From an uncultured bacterium (GTDB lineage: Bacteria; Chloroflexota; Anaerolineae; J036; Brachytrichaceae), in contig CAIQQO010000296.1 of NCBI GenBank assembly GCA_903873965.1, positions 1-53,400 of the forward strand: a DNA stretch of 53,400 nucleotides. Direction: 5' to 3'. A model generated the notes under the pieces. It was not told the DNA's origin. It searched no databases and saw only the letters and a list, made by a program, of their open reading frames with translations. Numbering within the stretch: position 1 is the stretch's first letter; each line of letters opens with the position of its first letter. Both the position numbers and the translations under genes were made by a program. Shown piece by piece: positions 1-9,400 of this stretch.

Positions 1-2
1 CA

Positions 3-1436
3 ATGACAGATTTAACAATTGTTGGTGGTGGCCTGGCAGGTACAGAAGCTGCATGGCAGGCAGCCGAACGTGGGTTGCACGTTAAGATTTTTGAGATGCG
101 TCCACACAAGATGACGCCTGCACATACCACTGGCAAACTAGCTGAATTGGTATGCAGCAACTCATTAGGCGCCGATCAGGTCGATCGAGCGCCAGGTCTG
201 CTGAAGCATGAGTTACGCGCGTTGGGTTCTTTAATGATTGATTGTGCTGCTGGCGCGACAGTCCCGGCTGGTGGCGCTCTTGCTGTCGATCGTGATACTT
301 TCGCGCAACTGGTTACAGAACGCATCGAAAAACATCCCAATATTGAGGTCGTTCGAGAGGAAGTCACCGAGATACCCAATGGACTCACGGTGATCGCGTC
401 TGGCCCACTGACTTCCGAAGCACTGGCGGGTCAGATTGCGCGCCTGACAAGCTCAGAATATTTGTACTTCTGGGATGCCATCGCACCTATCGTGAATATA
501 GACACGATTGATTTTTCTATTGCCTTTCGCGCATCGCGCTATGGTAAGCATGGTGATGGCACTGTGACAGCGCCAGGAGAGCACCTAGGCGAGGGCGACT
601 ATATTAATTGCCCGCTTTCAAAGGACGAGTATTTTGCTTTTGTTGATGCGCTTATCGGCGCTGAAACGGCGAAGCTACAGGACTTTGAGATGCGCCATGA
701 TCAGTTCTTCGAAGGCTGCTTACCCGTTGAAGTCATGGCGCGGCGTGGGCGAGAGGCGCTGGCTTTTGGCCCGATGAAACCTGTGGGCATTAAAGACCCG
801 CGCACTGGGCGGCGTCCGTTTGCCGTGGTGCAGTTACGTCAGGACAATATTGCGGGCTCACTATTCAACATGGTAGGGTTTCAAACTAATTTGAAATTCC
901 CAGAGCAGGATCGTGTATTGCGTATGATCCCGGGATTAGAGAAGGCGGAATTTGTGCGTTACGGCCAGATGCACCGCAACACGTTCATCAATAGCCCGGT
1001 GCTTCTTGATGACACAATGCAGTTCAAACCGAGGTTGGCTGAGGTTGCTCATCTGGGTGATGTCTATCCCGGGTTGTTTTTCGCAGGCCAGATTGTAGGC
1101 GTCGAAGGTTATGTGGGTAATGCGGCCACTGGTTTAATTGCCGGGATCAATGCAGCTCATTTGGCGTTTGGCAAACCTTTGATTGCATTGCCGGTGACCA
1201 CGATGCTTGGAGCATTGTGCCACTATGTTTCGCATGCCGAAGCAAAGTCGTTTCAACCGATGAAAGCAAACTTTGGCATTATGCCGGCACTCGACAATCC
1301 CCCTAAAGACAAGCGCTTGCGATCAATGCGCTATGCGGAACGTGCTCAGGCTGATCTTGATTCCTTCTTGAGCGTTCATCAGCTTGGGCTTCTGGAGTAC
1401 GGGCACTCACGTCAATCTTCGGAGAGTACAGAATGA
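3..1436 (+). CDS. trmFO: Methylenetetrahydrofolate-tRNA-(uracil-5-)-methyltransferase TrmFO
   Basis: This flavoprotein makes m5U54 in the T-loop of tRNAs, using methylenetetrahydrofolate as carbon donor and FAD as reductant. The protein (477 aa) opens with the FAD-binding Rossmann motif [11 protein letters not shown] at residues 8-18. It keeps the two cysteines characteristic of the family, in [11 protein letters not shown] (C51) and [12 protein letters not shown] (C239). [17 protein letters not shown] stretch near residue 360 matches the C-terminal FAD/folate region. It is slightly longer than the usual 435-450 aa because of a C-terminal tail. The start codon lies two bases from the window edge, so its ribosome-binding site cannot be judged. 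The stop overlaps the next gene by 4 bases (ATGA), so the two are probably translationally coupled. Confidence 0.96.
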   Translation: MTDLTIVGGGLAGTEAAWQAAERGLHVKIFEMRPHKMTPAHTTGKLAELVCSNSLGADQVDRAPGLLKHELRALGSLMIDCAAGATVPAGGALAVDRDTFAQLVTERIEKHPNIEVVREEVTEIPNGLTVIASGPLTSEALAGQIARLTSSEYLYFWDAIAPIVNIDTIDFSIAFRASRYGKHGDGTVTAPGEHLGEGDYINCPLSKDEYFAFVDALIGAETAKLQDFEMRHDQFFEGCLPVEVMARRGREALAFGPMKPVGIKDPRTGRRPFAVVQLRQDNIAGSLFNMVGFQTNLKFPEQDRVLRMIPGLEKAEFVRYGQMHRNTFINSPVLLDDTMQFKPRLAEVAHLGDVYPGLFFAGQIVGVEGYVGNAATGLIAGINAAHLAFGKPLIALPVTTMLGALCHYVSHAEAKSFQPMKANFGIMPALDNPPKDKRLRSMRYAERAQADLDSFLSVHQLGLLEYGHSRQSSESTE

Positions 1437-2332
1437 CTCTGAAGGTGCCTGGCGCGTTGGCCATGCTTGTGATAATTTTGATCTCATGCACTGCAGCGCC
1501 GGTTCAAACAGCGGTGGTATCTCCAACTGCAGTAGCACCGCGATTCCAGTTCTCAGGGCAGAATGCGCTGGATATAGTGGTACGCCAGGTAGCATTCGGC
1601 CCGCGAATTACTGGCACAGCGCAAAATAGACAGACTGGTGACTATATTCTTGCATCATTAAGCGTGAATGGTTGGGAAACATCAACGCAGGAGTTCATGT
1701 ATTTCAACACGCCCATCAGGAATATTATCGGCACGAAAGGGCTGGGTAGTGTCGTTGTTCTTGGCGCCCACTATGACACCCGCAGGCGTGCCGACCGAGA
1801 TTCGGGTCATCCTGAGCAACCTGTCCCAGGCGCCAATGATGGCGCGTCCGGTGTTGCCACACTACTGGAGCTTTCGCGGGTACTGGATGTCACTCATACG
1901 GGGAAGCAGGTGCGGATGGTGTTCTTCGATGCCGAAGATAATGGCGATCTGGATGGCTGGCAGTGGCTGATAGGGTCGACCTACTATGCCAACAGCCTGA
2001 CGGTTACCCCAACCGCGGTTGTAGTGACAGACATGATAGGTGATATACAACAGGATATCTACCTTGAAACCAACTCGACGCCAGTGCTTAGGAAACAGAT
2101 ATGGTCGGTGGCGGAGTCATTGGGATATGATCGCTATTTCATACCGAAGGTACGTTGGAATATGACCGACGATCACACCCCTTTCCTCAAACGTGGTTGG
2201 TCGGCAGTGGATATCATTGATTTTGACTATCCAGATTGGCATACAACACAGGATACGCCTGATAAAATAGGGGCCGAAAGCCTGCAAAGGGTCGGGCGAA
2301 CACTGCAGGTCTGGTTAGAAGGCAACAACTAG
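1433..2332 (+). CDS. M28-family zinc peptidase / glutaminyl cyclase-like lipoprotein
   Basis: Predicted exported lipoprotein: a hydrophobic N-terminus ends in a lipobox-like LISC at about residues 16-19, followed by a Thr/Pro/Ala-rich linker. The body is an M28 aminopeptidase fold with all five expected zinc-ligand positions visible: H in GAHYDT, D in GANDGASG, E in FDAEDNGD, D in VTDMIGD and H in DWHTTQD. The PDWHTTQDT ending resembles the glutaminyl-peptide cyclotransferase branch of M28 as well as true aminopeptidases, so the reaction is not settled. It starts inside the trmFO stop (ATGA overlap); this coupling is positional and I see no functional link to tRNA modification. Length (299 aa) is normal for a single M28 domain. 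Confidence 0.88.
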   Translation: MTLKVPGALAMLVIILISCTAAPVQTAVVSPTAVAPRFQFSGQNALDIVVRQVAFGPRITGTAQNRQTGDYILASLSVNGWETSTQEFMYFNTPIRNIIGTKGLGSVVVLGAHYDTRRRADRDSGHPEQPVPGANDGASGVATLLELSRVLDVTHTGKQVRMVFFDAEDNGDLDGWQWLIGSTYYANSLTVTPTAVVVTDMIGDIQQDIYLETNSTPVLRKQIWSVAESLGYDRYFIPKVRWNMTDDHTPFLKRGWSAVDIIDFDYPDWHTTQDTPDKIGAESLQRVGRTLQVWLEGNN

Positions 2333-2379
2333 TCCAGGCTGGTAGTATAGATACCCAAGTATCAAAAGGAGAACAAAGG

Positions 2380-3537
2380 ATGATTGCACCGTCACAACGC
2401 ATGTCTGTTGTCAAGCCATACGTTTTTGCCAAAATGAATAAACGCAAAGACGAGCTCAAGGCCGCGGGCATGGATATTATTGCTCTGGACATGGGTTCGC
2501 CGGATTTACCGCCAAGTAAGGAAATCGTCGATACATTGGTAGCCTCTGCGCATAATCCCAACAAACACGGGTACGGCGGCTTTACCGGAACGGCGACTTA
2601 CCGAAAGTCATTTACACAATACTATGCGCGCCGATTTGGTGTCGAACTTGACCCGGAGAAAGAGTCATTGCCATTGCTCGGGTCGAAAGAGGGCATTTAT
2701 CACACGGCAACAGCTTATCTGAATCCTGGCGATATCGCTTTGATTCCAGACCCGGGATACCCCACATACACCGCAGGCACAGAAATAGCTGGTGGCGTAC
2801 CCTATTTCATGCCATTGCTTAAGGAAAATGGCTGGTTGCCTGATCTTGGCGCCATTCCTGCTGATGTGTTGGCCAAGACCAAACTGATGTGGCTGAACTA
2901 TCCGAATAATCCGACTGCTGGAATTGCACCGTTGTCTTTCTTTGAGAAAACGGTGGATTTCTGTAAGCAGCACAACATTCTACTGTGTCATGATAATCCC
3001 TATTGCGAAAACGGCTACGATGGTTATGTGGCGCCAAGCGTCCTACAGATTCCCGGTGCCAAAGATATCGCCATTGAGTTTTTCTCGCTGTCCAAGAGCC
3101 ACAATATGGCCGGCATGCGCGTCGGTGTGATTCTTGGCAATCCCGATGCTATACGCTTGATCGGCATGCTTAAGTCTAATGTCGACTCTGGCCCCTATAT
3201 TGGCATACAGGATGCCACTATTTCGGCATTAACGGGCGACCAGGAATGGTTGTACGAGCGGCAGGAGACCTATAAAGCGCGTCGCGACCTCGTCGTAGCG
3301 GGTTTGCGCGCTGCAGGTTGTGAAGTGGAAACGCCCAGGGCAACGATCTATGTGTGGGCAAAGATTCCTGCGGCATTTGCGACAGCAGCAGCCTGGGCAG
3401 AGTTCTTGCTAGAGAAGAAGGGCATTTCGTTGACGCCGGGTACTGCCTTTGGTGCTCATGGCGAAGGCTATGTCCGCATTTCACTTGGCACAGCGACAAA
3501 ACGCATCAAAGAAGCCATGGATCGAATCACTGCGTAA
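2380..3537 (+). CDS. PLP-dependent class I/II aminotransferase
   Basis: Fold-type I aminotransferase of 385 aa. Visible family marks are the substrate/cofactor loop around GSKEGIYH (residues 101-108), the NYPNNPTA motif at 173-180 whose Asn contacts PLP, the Asp/Tyr of HDNPYC at 204-209, and the Schiff-base lysine in FFSLSKSHNMAG (K239). The sequence resembles the LL-diaminopimelate aminotransferase / alanine-aspartate aminotransferase group common in Chloroflexota, but I cannot fix the substrate from sequence. A good Shine-Dalgarno AAAAGGAG precedes the ATG. The gene follows the M28 gene by 47 bases and is followed by a 290-base gap with a terminator-like hairpin, so it is probably the last gene of the trmFO operon. 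Confidence 0.93.
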   Translation: MIAPSQRMSVVKPYVFAKMNKRKDELKAAGMDIIALDMGSPDLPPSKEIVDTLVASAHNPNKHGYGGFTGTATYRKSFTQYYARRFGVELDPEKESLPLLGSKEGIYHTATAYLNPGDIALIPDPGYPTYTAGTEIAGGVPYFMPLLKENGWLPDLGAIPADVLAKTKLMWLNYPNNPTAGIAPLSFFEKTVDFCKQHNILLCHDNPYCENGYDGYVAPSVLQIPGAKDIAIEFFSLSKSHNMAGMRVGVILGNPDAIRLIGMLKSNVDSGPYIGIQDATISALTGDQEWLYERQETYKARRDLVVAGLRAAGCEVETPRATIYVWAKIPAAFATAAAWAEFLLEKKGISLTPGTAFGAHGEGYVRISLGTATKRIKEAMDRITA

Positions 3538-3628
3538 TAGCACATTCAATAGTGTATTCTGTCGTGTACCTCTTCCTGTATTGATGATAGGTTTTGCATG
3601 TGTATCCCTGAGTAGTTAACAACGTGAA

Positions 3629-3654
3629 CAGGTTCTCGCCGTCGCGAGAGCCTG
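3629..3654 (+). terminator. Hairpin after the aminotransferase gene
   Basis: An 11-bp stem (3629-3639 with 3644-3654, one G-T pair) closes a 4-base loop in the 290-base gap between the aminotransferase gene and hflX. The stem is GC-rich, but only short T runs follow, so it is either a weak intrinsic terminator or an RNA-stabilising hairpin. Apart from this and the hflX promoter region I see nothing else in the gap. Confidence 0.45.
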
Positions 3655-3827
3655 CTTCCTCGTCGCGTTTCAATTGTTCTCATCGCTCGCTCCTACCGTT
3701 CTACGTTGTGAATGCTTTTTTGTTATCAAACCTCGCCAGCTTTTCGAGATGTTGTATCATCTTGTTATAAGACGTTTGATCACTATTTTCGTTTCTGGAG
3801 GAATGTTTTCGGTTATTTATACTATTT

Positions 3828-5216
3828 ATGCCTAAGAGTAAATTGCAGCTTGAGACACAGCGTCTCACTCCCCGCGCTTTTATGGTCGGTGTTCATCTTA
3901 CGGGCGACGCCTACAAACAACAGCATGCACGACTTGCACTTGATGCCTCTATGCAGGAACTCGCACTACTATGTGAAACTGCTGGACTGGAGGTGGTTGG
4001 TGAAACCAGGCAAACGCTAGAAGGGCCTAATCCCAATACATATATCGGTTCAGGTAAGGTAGAAGAGCTGTCGGCGTGGCAAACCGCATTGGATTTCAGC
4101 GTCGTAGTCTTTGACGATGAGCTATCCCCGCGGCACCAGCGTGAGTTGGAAGAAGCATTGGGTGAAGGCATCTTGGTTCTGGATCGTACTGCAGTAATCC
4201 TCGATATATTTGCTCAGCACGCTCAAACTCGCGAAGGCGCTCTGCAGGTGGAACTCGCCCAATACCAGTATCGCTTGCCGAGGTTAACCCGGCAATGGAC
4301 ACACTTGGCACGTCAAGCCGGTGGTGGTTCTGGCCGTAGTGGTAACGGTGGTGTGGGTCTGCGTGGTCCCGGCGAGAAACAGCTAGAGATTGACAGGCGA
4401 CGGATTCGCGAGCGCTTGTCTCGTCTGAAAGATGAACTCGACGAAGTGCGAGCACAAAGAGCGCAGCATCGTGCACAACGTCGGCGCAACGAGGTTCCTG
4501 TAGTCGCCATTGTTGGATATACCAATGCCGGCAAATCAACCTTGTTGAATACATTGACAAACTCCAATGTGCTCGTGGAAAACAAGCTATTTGCGACTCT
4601 CGACCCGACAACGCGGCGTGTTCACCTTCCTGGCGGCCACAACGTTCTGTTCACTGACACAGTTGGCTTTATTCAGAAACTGCCCACGCAACTCGTCGCT
4701 GCATTTCGTGCCACGCTGGAGGAAATCACCGAGGCCGATGCTTTGCTGCATGTGGTCGATATTATGCATCCTGACCATGTGGCGCAAGCGCAGACGGTGT
4801 TGGATACACTCACGGAACTTGGCGCAGGCAGTAAGCCCATGATCATCGCGCTTAATAAAGCGGATCGCCTTCCAAAGGCAGAAATATCAGGGATCGAGCA
4901 ACCCATGCCATGGTCTGCAGCCCCCGGGCTCTTAAGTGAAGGTGTTCCGATTTCTGCGCTGCGTAAGACCGGCATGGATGCCCTGCTCAAGGAAATCGAA
5001 GTCGTTCTATATGAACAAATGGTGCCGATACGCGTCCGTTTACCCTACAAGGCTGGCGACCTGATGGCTCTTTTTCGACGTGAAGGTACTGTTGACAGCG
5101 AAGTCCCTGAAGAGCGATCCATCTTGTTGACCGGGCGTATTCCAAGCCGATTGCGTGATACATTCCTTCCGTATGAGGCTAAGACTGCCGTTAAGTCTGA
5201 AGAGGTTCATCCGTAA
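3828..5216 (+). CDS. hflX: Ribosome-associated GTPase HflX
   Basis: HflX is a GTPase that binds 50S/70S ribosomes and splits stalled or hibernating ribosomes under stress. The 462-aa protein has the N-terminal HflX domain (about 1-150), then the glycine-rich linker and the GLRGPGEKQLEIDRR motif (177-191), then the G domain: P-loop GYTNAGKST (230-238), DTVGF, and NKAD. It ends in a short C-terminal domain. The ATG at 3828 has no Shine-Dalgarno; instead TATACT sits at 3818-3823, only 4 bases upstream, so the mRNA could be nearly leaderless. A 10-codon reading frame (3803-3835) preceded closely by GGAGG overlaps this start. The next gene could start at 5217 directly after the stop, but a later ATG looks better. 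Confidence 0.95.
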   Translation: MPKSKLQLETQRLTPRAFMVGVHLTGDAYKQQHARLALDASMQELALLCETAGLEVVGETRQTLEGPNPNTYIGSGKVEELSAWQTALDFSVVVFDDELSPRHQRELEEALGEGILVLDRTAVILDIFAQHAQTREGALQVELAQYQYRLPRLTRQWTHLARQAGGGSGRSGNGGVGLRGPGEKQLEIDRRRIRERLSRLKDELDEVRAQRAQHRAQRRRNEVPVVAIVGYTNAGKSTLLNTLTNSNVLVENKLFATLDPTTRRVHLPGGHNVLFTDTVGFIQKLPTQLVAAFRATLEEITEADALLHVVDIMHPDHVAQAQTVLDTLTELGAGSKPMIIALNKADRLPKAEISGIEQPMPWSAAPGLLSEGVPISALRKTGMDALLKEIEVVLYEQMVPIRVRLPYKAGDLMALFRREGTVDSEVPEERSILLTGRIPSRLRDTFLPYEAKTAVKSEEVHP

Positions 5217-5294
5217 TTGTTACGCGACAGGAAAGGCCACAGTCAAACTTCGCATCCGATGCCTTCTTCCTTGAACAGGCAGGCGGATACGCAG

Positions 5295-6320
5295 ATGCTT
5301 CGACCGCGCCGTCGCGTGTCAATCGTTGCCATTTGCTTGTTTAGCAGTTTGTGCTTCTTAGTCGGCAGGCACCCAGATCGCCCTATGGTTGTATCTGCCA
5401 TGCCCCCATCTGCTGCAGTGCCACCGCTGGCGTCTGAGCGTGGCGCTAATGTCGCGGATTGGGGGCATGTTGAACTCCTTAAGGAGCTTAAGTTCCAATG
5501 GATAGAAATCTTTCTTCCACCCGATTACCCAGTCCCACCATTCAAGATTCTTTACCGGGTGCCGTTGGATAATGCTATCTCTGGCCGAGATGAAGACATC
5601 AATTCCTGGGCAGATCAACTGCAACGGCTGGCGATTTCCAAACGCGGGCTGATTCAGGCTTATGCCATTGGTAATGAAGTGAACTTATCGCGCGAGTGGG
5701 GTGGCGGCCAGCCCGATGTGCAGCTTTATACTCGCCTATTGGCGATTGCCTATGCGCGCATCAAAACGGGCGATCCTGAGGCCATCATTGTCTCTGCCGG
5801 CTTAGCGCCAACGGGTGGCGCAGGGCCTGGTCATGTCGATGATCTCGTATATGCGCAGGCCATGTTTCGCGCTGGTGCAGCCGGGCTTTTTGATACTTAC
5901 GGTTTCCACCCCTATGGTTTTGCCTATCCACCAGAACAGGACCCTAATGCGCCTGATATCAATGGGTTGGCGTTTCGACGCGCAGAGGCGCATCGCGCAC
6001 TCATGATGCAGTTTGGCGCTACAGATAAACAGATGTGGGCAACGGAGTTTGGATGGTTGCTTAATCCGAATGACGAAGGGGCGAGTTGTTCATGGCCGGA
6101 CCTTGATTGGCAACGCGTCTCAAAAACGCAACAGGCAGACTATGTGAAACGTGCGTTTGACTATGCTAAAAACAACTGGTCATGGATGGGCGCCATGTTT
6201 TTGTGGAACTATGATTTCAGTAGATCTCCGCTATATCCTGATCCTTGCGAACAGATGAAGTGGTTTTCCATGGTTGATCCGAATGGAAAAAACCGCCCGG
6301 TTGCAGAAGTTCTAAAATAA
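5295..6320 (+). CDS. Secreted clan-A glycoside hydrolase-like protein
   Basis: Predicted exported TIM-barrel glycosidase-like protein. The frame is open from a TTG at 5217, directly after the hflX stop, but the ATG at 5295 gives a classical signal sequence (a basic RPRRR segment followed by a hydrophobic stretch), so I prefer it (341 aa). The clan-A acid/base glutamate is visible in YAIGNEVN (about residue 128) and a candidate nucleophile in MWATEFGW. The intervening TYGFHPYGF is typical of GH5/GH39-like barrels that act on beta-glycans. The exact family and substrate cannot be read from sequence; a catalytically altered relative is possible. It sits 78 bases after hflX with no obvious terminator between, so cotranscription is possible. 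Confidence 0.75.
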   Translation: MLRPRRRVSIVAICLFSSLCFLVGRHPDRPMVVSAMPPSAAVPPLASERGANVADWGHVELLKELKFQWIEIFLPPDYPVPPFKILYRVPLDNAISGRDEDINSWADQLQRLAISKRGLIQAYAIGNEVNLSREWGGGQPDVQLYTRLLAIAYARIKTGDPEAIIVSAGLAPTGGAGPGHVDDLVYAQAMFRAGAAGLFDTYGFHPYGFAYPPEQDPNAPDINGLAFRRAEAHRALMMQFGATDKQMWATEFGWLLNPNDEGASCSWPDLDWQRVSKTQQADYVKRAFDYAKNNWSWMGAMFLWNYDFSRSPLYPDPCEQMKWFSMVDPNGKNRPVAEVLK

Positions 6321-6326
6321 CAAAGT

Positions 6327-6355
6327 TTGACATAACATTATACTTGTTTTAAACT
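6327..6355 (+). promoter_or_regulatory. Sigma-70-type promoter of the SRAP gene, apparently leaderless
   Basis: A perfect -35 TTGACA (6327-6332), a 17-base spacer and a -10 TAAACT (6350-6355) end nine bases before the ATG at 6365. Transcription would start about two to four bases before the ATG. There is no Shine-Dalgarno sequence. A second -10-like TATACT at 6339-6344 would still leave a leader of under 20 bases. Confidence 0.7.
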
Positions 6356-6364
6356 GACCATATT

Positions 6365-7030
6365 ATGTGTGGACGATTTACCGTTACTGTTGATCCCAAT
6401 GATCTGATGACCATGTTTCACCTGGAAGCGGCAGAGTCGATGCTTGTACCGCGCTATAACGTTGCACCTACTCAGAACACGGCTGTGGTATTGAATGAAA
6501 CACCAGGTACATTATCAATAGCGCAATGGGGTCTGATTCCCAGTTGGGCGAAAGACCCTTCGATTGGGACCAAGATGATCAATGCACGCGCAGAAACGCT
6601 GGAGGAAAAACCATCGTTTCGTACGGCATTCAAGAAGCGACGTTGCCTTGTCCTCGCCGATGGATTTTACGAGTGGCGTAAAGAGCCGGATGGCAAGACA
6701 AAGACACCGCTTTATATCACTTTGGAGGCTCATAGGCCTTTTGCCATGGCTGGTCTATGGGAGTTATGGACTTCACAGCAAGGTGAGCAGCACCGTACTT
6801 TTACGATCGTGACGACAGCTCCTAACGATCTCATGGCGCCGATTCACAATCGGATGCCCGTCATCCTGCCCCCTGAAGATATCGCCGACTGGTTGGATGA
6901 TAGCACCCCGGCGCTTGCATTAACGGCTATGCTGAAACCGCTTGCCTCTATTGGCATGAAGGCCTATCCCGTTTCTCGGCGCGTGAATTTCCCGGCCAAT
7001 GATGATGCATCGCTCATTTACCCCGTCTGA
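6365..7030 (+). CDS. SOS response-associated peptidase (SRAP/YedK/HMCES family)
   Basis: SRAP proteins crosslink covalently to abasic sites in single-stranded DNA through their N-terminal cysteine, shielding the lesion during replication. The 221-aa protein begins MCGRFT, giving the catalytic Cys2 after Met removal, and has the conserved YNVAPTQ, the WGLIPSWAKD motif, the INARAETLEEKPSFR block with its glutamate, the CLVLADGFYEW segment, and PIHNRMPVIL with the active-site His. Length and domain content are complete. It has its own strong promoter and probably no 5' leader. No SOS-box palindrome can be assigned with confidence; a short GTTTTAAAC lies over the -10. The gene stands alone between the glycosidase-like gene and the epimerase. 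Confidence 0.95.
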   Translation: MCGRFTVTVDPNDLMTMFHLEAAESMLVPRYNVAPTQNTAVVLNETPGTLSIAQWGLIPSWAKDPSIGTKMINARAETLEEKPSFRTAFKKRRCLVLADGFYEWRKEPDGKTKTPLYITLEAHRPFAMAGLWELWTSQQGEQHRTFTIVTTAPNDLMAPIHNRMPVILPPEDIADWLDDSTPALALTAMLKPLASIGMKAYPVSRRVNFPANDDASLIYPV

Positions 7031-7127
7031 GCGTAGGCGCAGAATCTCGTTATACTAACAACACCGATATTGAAGAATGGGCCACCGTATGCCTTATGGT
7101 GCTCTTATATGTGTTGAGGAGGCTATC

Positions 7128-8144
7128 GTGAAAGTTTTGTTCATCGGTGGAACTGGCTTAATCAGTTCCGCTTGTTCACAGTTGGCTGTTGATCGCGGGA
7201 TCGAGCTGTATATCTTGAACCGCGGGCGCTCGCAGAAGTATGATGCCCCTGCAGGCGCCACGCTGCTCAAGGGCGATATCCATGGCGATCGCGCTGCTGT
7301 TCAGGCATTGCTAAGCGAGCATTATTTTGATGCCGTTGTGGATTGGATTGCATTCACTCCTGCTGATATCGAAGCTGACATCGCTTTATTCACAGGCAAA
7401 ACGCGCCAGTTTGTTTTTATTAGCTCGGCAAGTGTGTATCAGAAACCACCCAACCATTATCTCGTTACTGAAGATACACCGCTGGCCAATCCTCATTGGG
7501 CCTATTCGCAGAACAAGATTGCGTGCGAAGAACGCTTAATGGTCGAGTATCGTCAGCGTGGATTTCCCATTACGATCATACGCCCATCACTGACCTATGG
7601 CCCTTCGCAGATCCCGATGATCATGGGTAGTTGGCAACATCCATGGACATTGGTGGAGCGCATGAAGAAAGGCGAAAAGGTCATTGTTCCCGGTGATGGA
7701 ACGTCATTGTGGCCGTTGACCTGGAATGGAGATTTCGCCAAAGGTTTGATTGGGCTGTTGGGGCGCGAACAGGTGATTGGCCATGCTTTCCACATTACCT
7801 CGGACGAGGTATTGACCTGGAATCAGATCTACATTGAACTGGCGCACGCATTGCGCGTCGAGCCGAATATCGTCCATATTTCTTCTGATCTGATTGCTGC
7901 GCATGATCCTGATTCCTACGGTAGTCTGATTGGCGACAAGATCTACAGCGTTGTTTTCGACAATACCAAGATCAAGCGCTTTGTGCCGGATTTTGTAGCT
8001 ACAGTGCCGTGGACAGAAGGTGTGCGCAAGGCGTTAGCCTGGTTTGAAGCTGACCTTGCACGTCGGTCGATTGACCAGAGAGCCAATATTCTGTGGGATG
8101 GCATTCTCAATTCGTATGAACGCGCCTGGCCTGGCAGTAAATAG
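7128..8144 (+). CDS. NAD-dependent epimerase/dehydratase (extended SDR)
   Basis: Extended short-chain dehydrogenase of 338 aa with an N-terminal Rossmann motif (FIGGTGLISS), the catalytic YSQNK (YxxxK) after an ISSASVYQ strand, and IIRPSLTYGP typical of sugar-nucleotide epimerases and isoflavone-reductase-like proteins. The frame is open from an ATG at 7077, but a GTG at 7128 is preceded by GAGGAGG (7116-7122) at ideal spacing and begins exactly at the Rossmann beta strand (VKVLFIGG), so I place the start there. A -10-like TATACT lies at 7051-7056. The substrate is unknown. The downstream Gfo/Idh/MocA gene and the sugar ABC importer beyond the terminator suggest a carbohydrate pathway, which is inference. 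Confidence 0.88.
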   Translation: MKVLFIGGTGLISSACSQLAVDRGIELYILNRGRSQKYDAPAGATLLKGDIHGDRAAVQALLSEHYFDAVVDWIAFTPADIEADIALFTGKTRQFVFISSASVYQKPPNHYLVTEDTPLANPHWAYSQNKIACEERLMVEYRQRGFPITIIRPSLTYGPSQIPMIMGSWQHPWTLVERMKKGEKVIVPGDGTSLWPLTWNGDFAKGLIGLLGREQVIGHAFHITSDEVLTWNQIYIELAHALRVEPNIVHISSDLIAAHDPDSYGSLIGDKIYSVVFDNTKIKRFVPDFVATVPWTEGVRKALAWFEADLARRSIDQRANILWDGILNSYERAWPGSK

Positions 8145-8222
8145 TGAACACGCTATGAGGTCAGATTCAAATCGGTGTATCCAACAATTCGTACTTATCC
8201 GTCATGACAAAGGAGCTATGAG

Positions 8223-9329
8223 ATGACAACGAAGACGAAGATCGGTATCGTGGGTTGTGGCAATATCAGTAGTACTTATCTGCGAGTTGCCCCGACATTT
8301 GATATTCTGGAAGTAGCTGCAGTGGCAGATGTTATTCCCGAATTGGCGCAGTCTCGTGCCAGGGAATTTAACGTGTCGCGAGTACTTACAGTGGATGAGT
8401 TGCTTGCTGATCCCGACATCAGTATTGTCCTCAATATCACGCCGCCTGCCGCACACGCGAGCATCGCGTTACGTGTGCTGGAAGCTGGAAAGAGCGTTTA
8501 TAACGAGAAACCACTGGCTATCAAGCGTGAAGATGCGCAACGTATACTCACTCTGGCGAAAGAGCGCCATCTGCTGGTCGGGTGTGCTCCCGATACATTT
8601 ATGGGCGCCGGACTGCAAACCTGCCGCAAACTGATCGATGATGGCGCGATTGGCCGCCCGATCGCCGCAACGGCCTTTATGCTTGGGCGTGGCCCGGAAC
8701 CATGGCATCCAAGTCCGGATTTCTTTTACCAGGTGGGCGGCGGCCCTATGTTTGATATGGGGCCGTACTATGTTACTGCTCTGGTCACCATGCTGGGTTC
8801 AGTCCGCCGTGTCACAGGTTCAGCGCAGATGTCATTTCCTGACAGAACAATTGGTAGTGGATCGCGCACGGGTACCAAGATCACTGTTGAGACGCCCACG
8901 CACATTGTTGGCGTACTAGACTTTGCTGGTGGCGCTGTTGGGAACCTGATCACCAGTTTTGATGTCTGGGCGCACCAGTTGCCGCGCATAGAGATCTATG
9001 GCACTGATGGCAGCTTGAGCGTGCCTGATCCGAATACATTTGGCGGGCCGGTGAAGCTATGGAAGCCAGAGTCGAAAGCGTGGGAAGAAGTTCCATTGCT
9101 GCCCATCCGAGCAGAAAACAGTCGCAGCCTCGGGATTGCTGATATGGCCTATGCGATTCGCTCTGGTCGAGCACATCGCGCCAATGGAGCACTGGCCTAT
9201 CACGTACTAGACGTGATGCATTCCATACATGATGCTTCACGTGAAGACAGGCACATCACACTTTCTAGTGGTTGTGAGAGGCCAGCGCCAATGCCGCTCG
9301 GTCTGCCAGCGAGTGAACTTGATCAATAA
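8223..9329 (+). CDS. Gfo/Idh/MocA-family oxidoreductase
   Basis: NAD(P)-dependent oxidoreductase of the glucose-fructose oxidoreductase/inositol dehydrogenase family, 368 aa. The N-terminal dinucleotide fold starts with GIVGCGNIS. The signature NEKPLAI (catalytic Lys of the EKP motif) lies near residue 99, followed by the C-terminal alpha/beta substrate domain with [12 protein letters not shown], the usual family glycine/aspartate motif. A Shine-Dalgarno AAAGGAG (8209-8215) fixes the ATG at 8223. It is 78 bases after the epimerase and ends just before a strong terminator. Such enzymes usually act on sugars or cyclitols. The sugar importer on the opposite strand could feed this pair, though nothing in the sequence proves it. 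Confidence 0.92.
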   Translation: MTTKTKIGIVGCGNISSTYLRVAPTFDILEVAAVADVIPELAQSRAREFNVSRVLTVDELLADPDISIVLNITPPAAHASIALRVLEAGKSVYNEKPLAIKREDAQRILTLAKERHLLVGCAPDTFMGAGLQTCRKLIDDGAIGRPIAATAFMLGRGPEPWHPSPDFFYQVGGGPMFDMGPYYVTALVTMLGSVRRVTGSAQMSFPDRTIGSGSRTGTKITVETPTHIVGVLDFAGGAVGNLITSFDVWAHQLPRIEIYGTDGSLSVPDPNTFGGPVKLWKPESKAWEEVPLLPIRAENSRSLGIADMAYAIRSGRAHRANGALAYHVLDVMHSIHDASREDRHITLSSGCERPAPMPLGLPASELDQ

Positions 9330-9345
9330 CCATTAAGAGTTACGG

Positions 9346-9386
9346 AAAAGAGGAAGGGTCAGTTTGAACTGACCCTTCCTCTTTTT
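9346..9386. terminator. Strong bidirectional intrinsic terminator
   Basis: A near-perfect inverted repeat (9346-9364 with 9367-9386) with an A run on the left flank and a T run on the right ends transcription from both sides. It lies between the Gfo/Idh/MocA gene (+) and the sugar ABC permease (-), which converge here. Confidence 0.9.
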
Positions 9387-9400
9387 CTCGCATGCCGATG

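Noticed and set aside
4096..4611. A 171-codon minus-strand frame inside hflX
   Set aside because: Antisense to the conserved GTPase; Arg/His/Ser-rich composition typical of a shadow frame.
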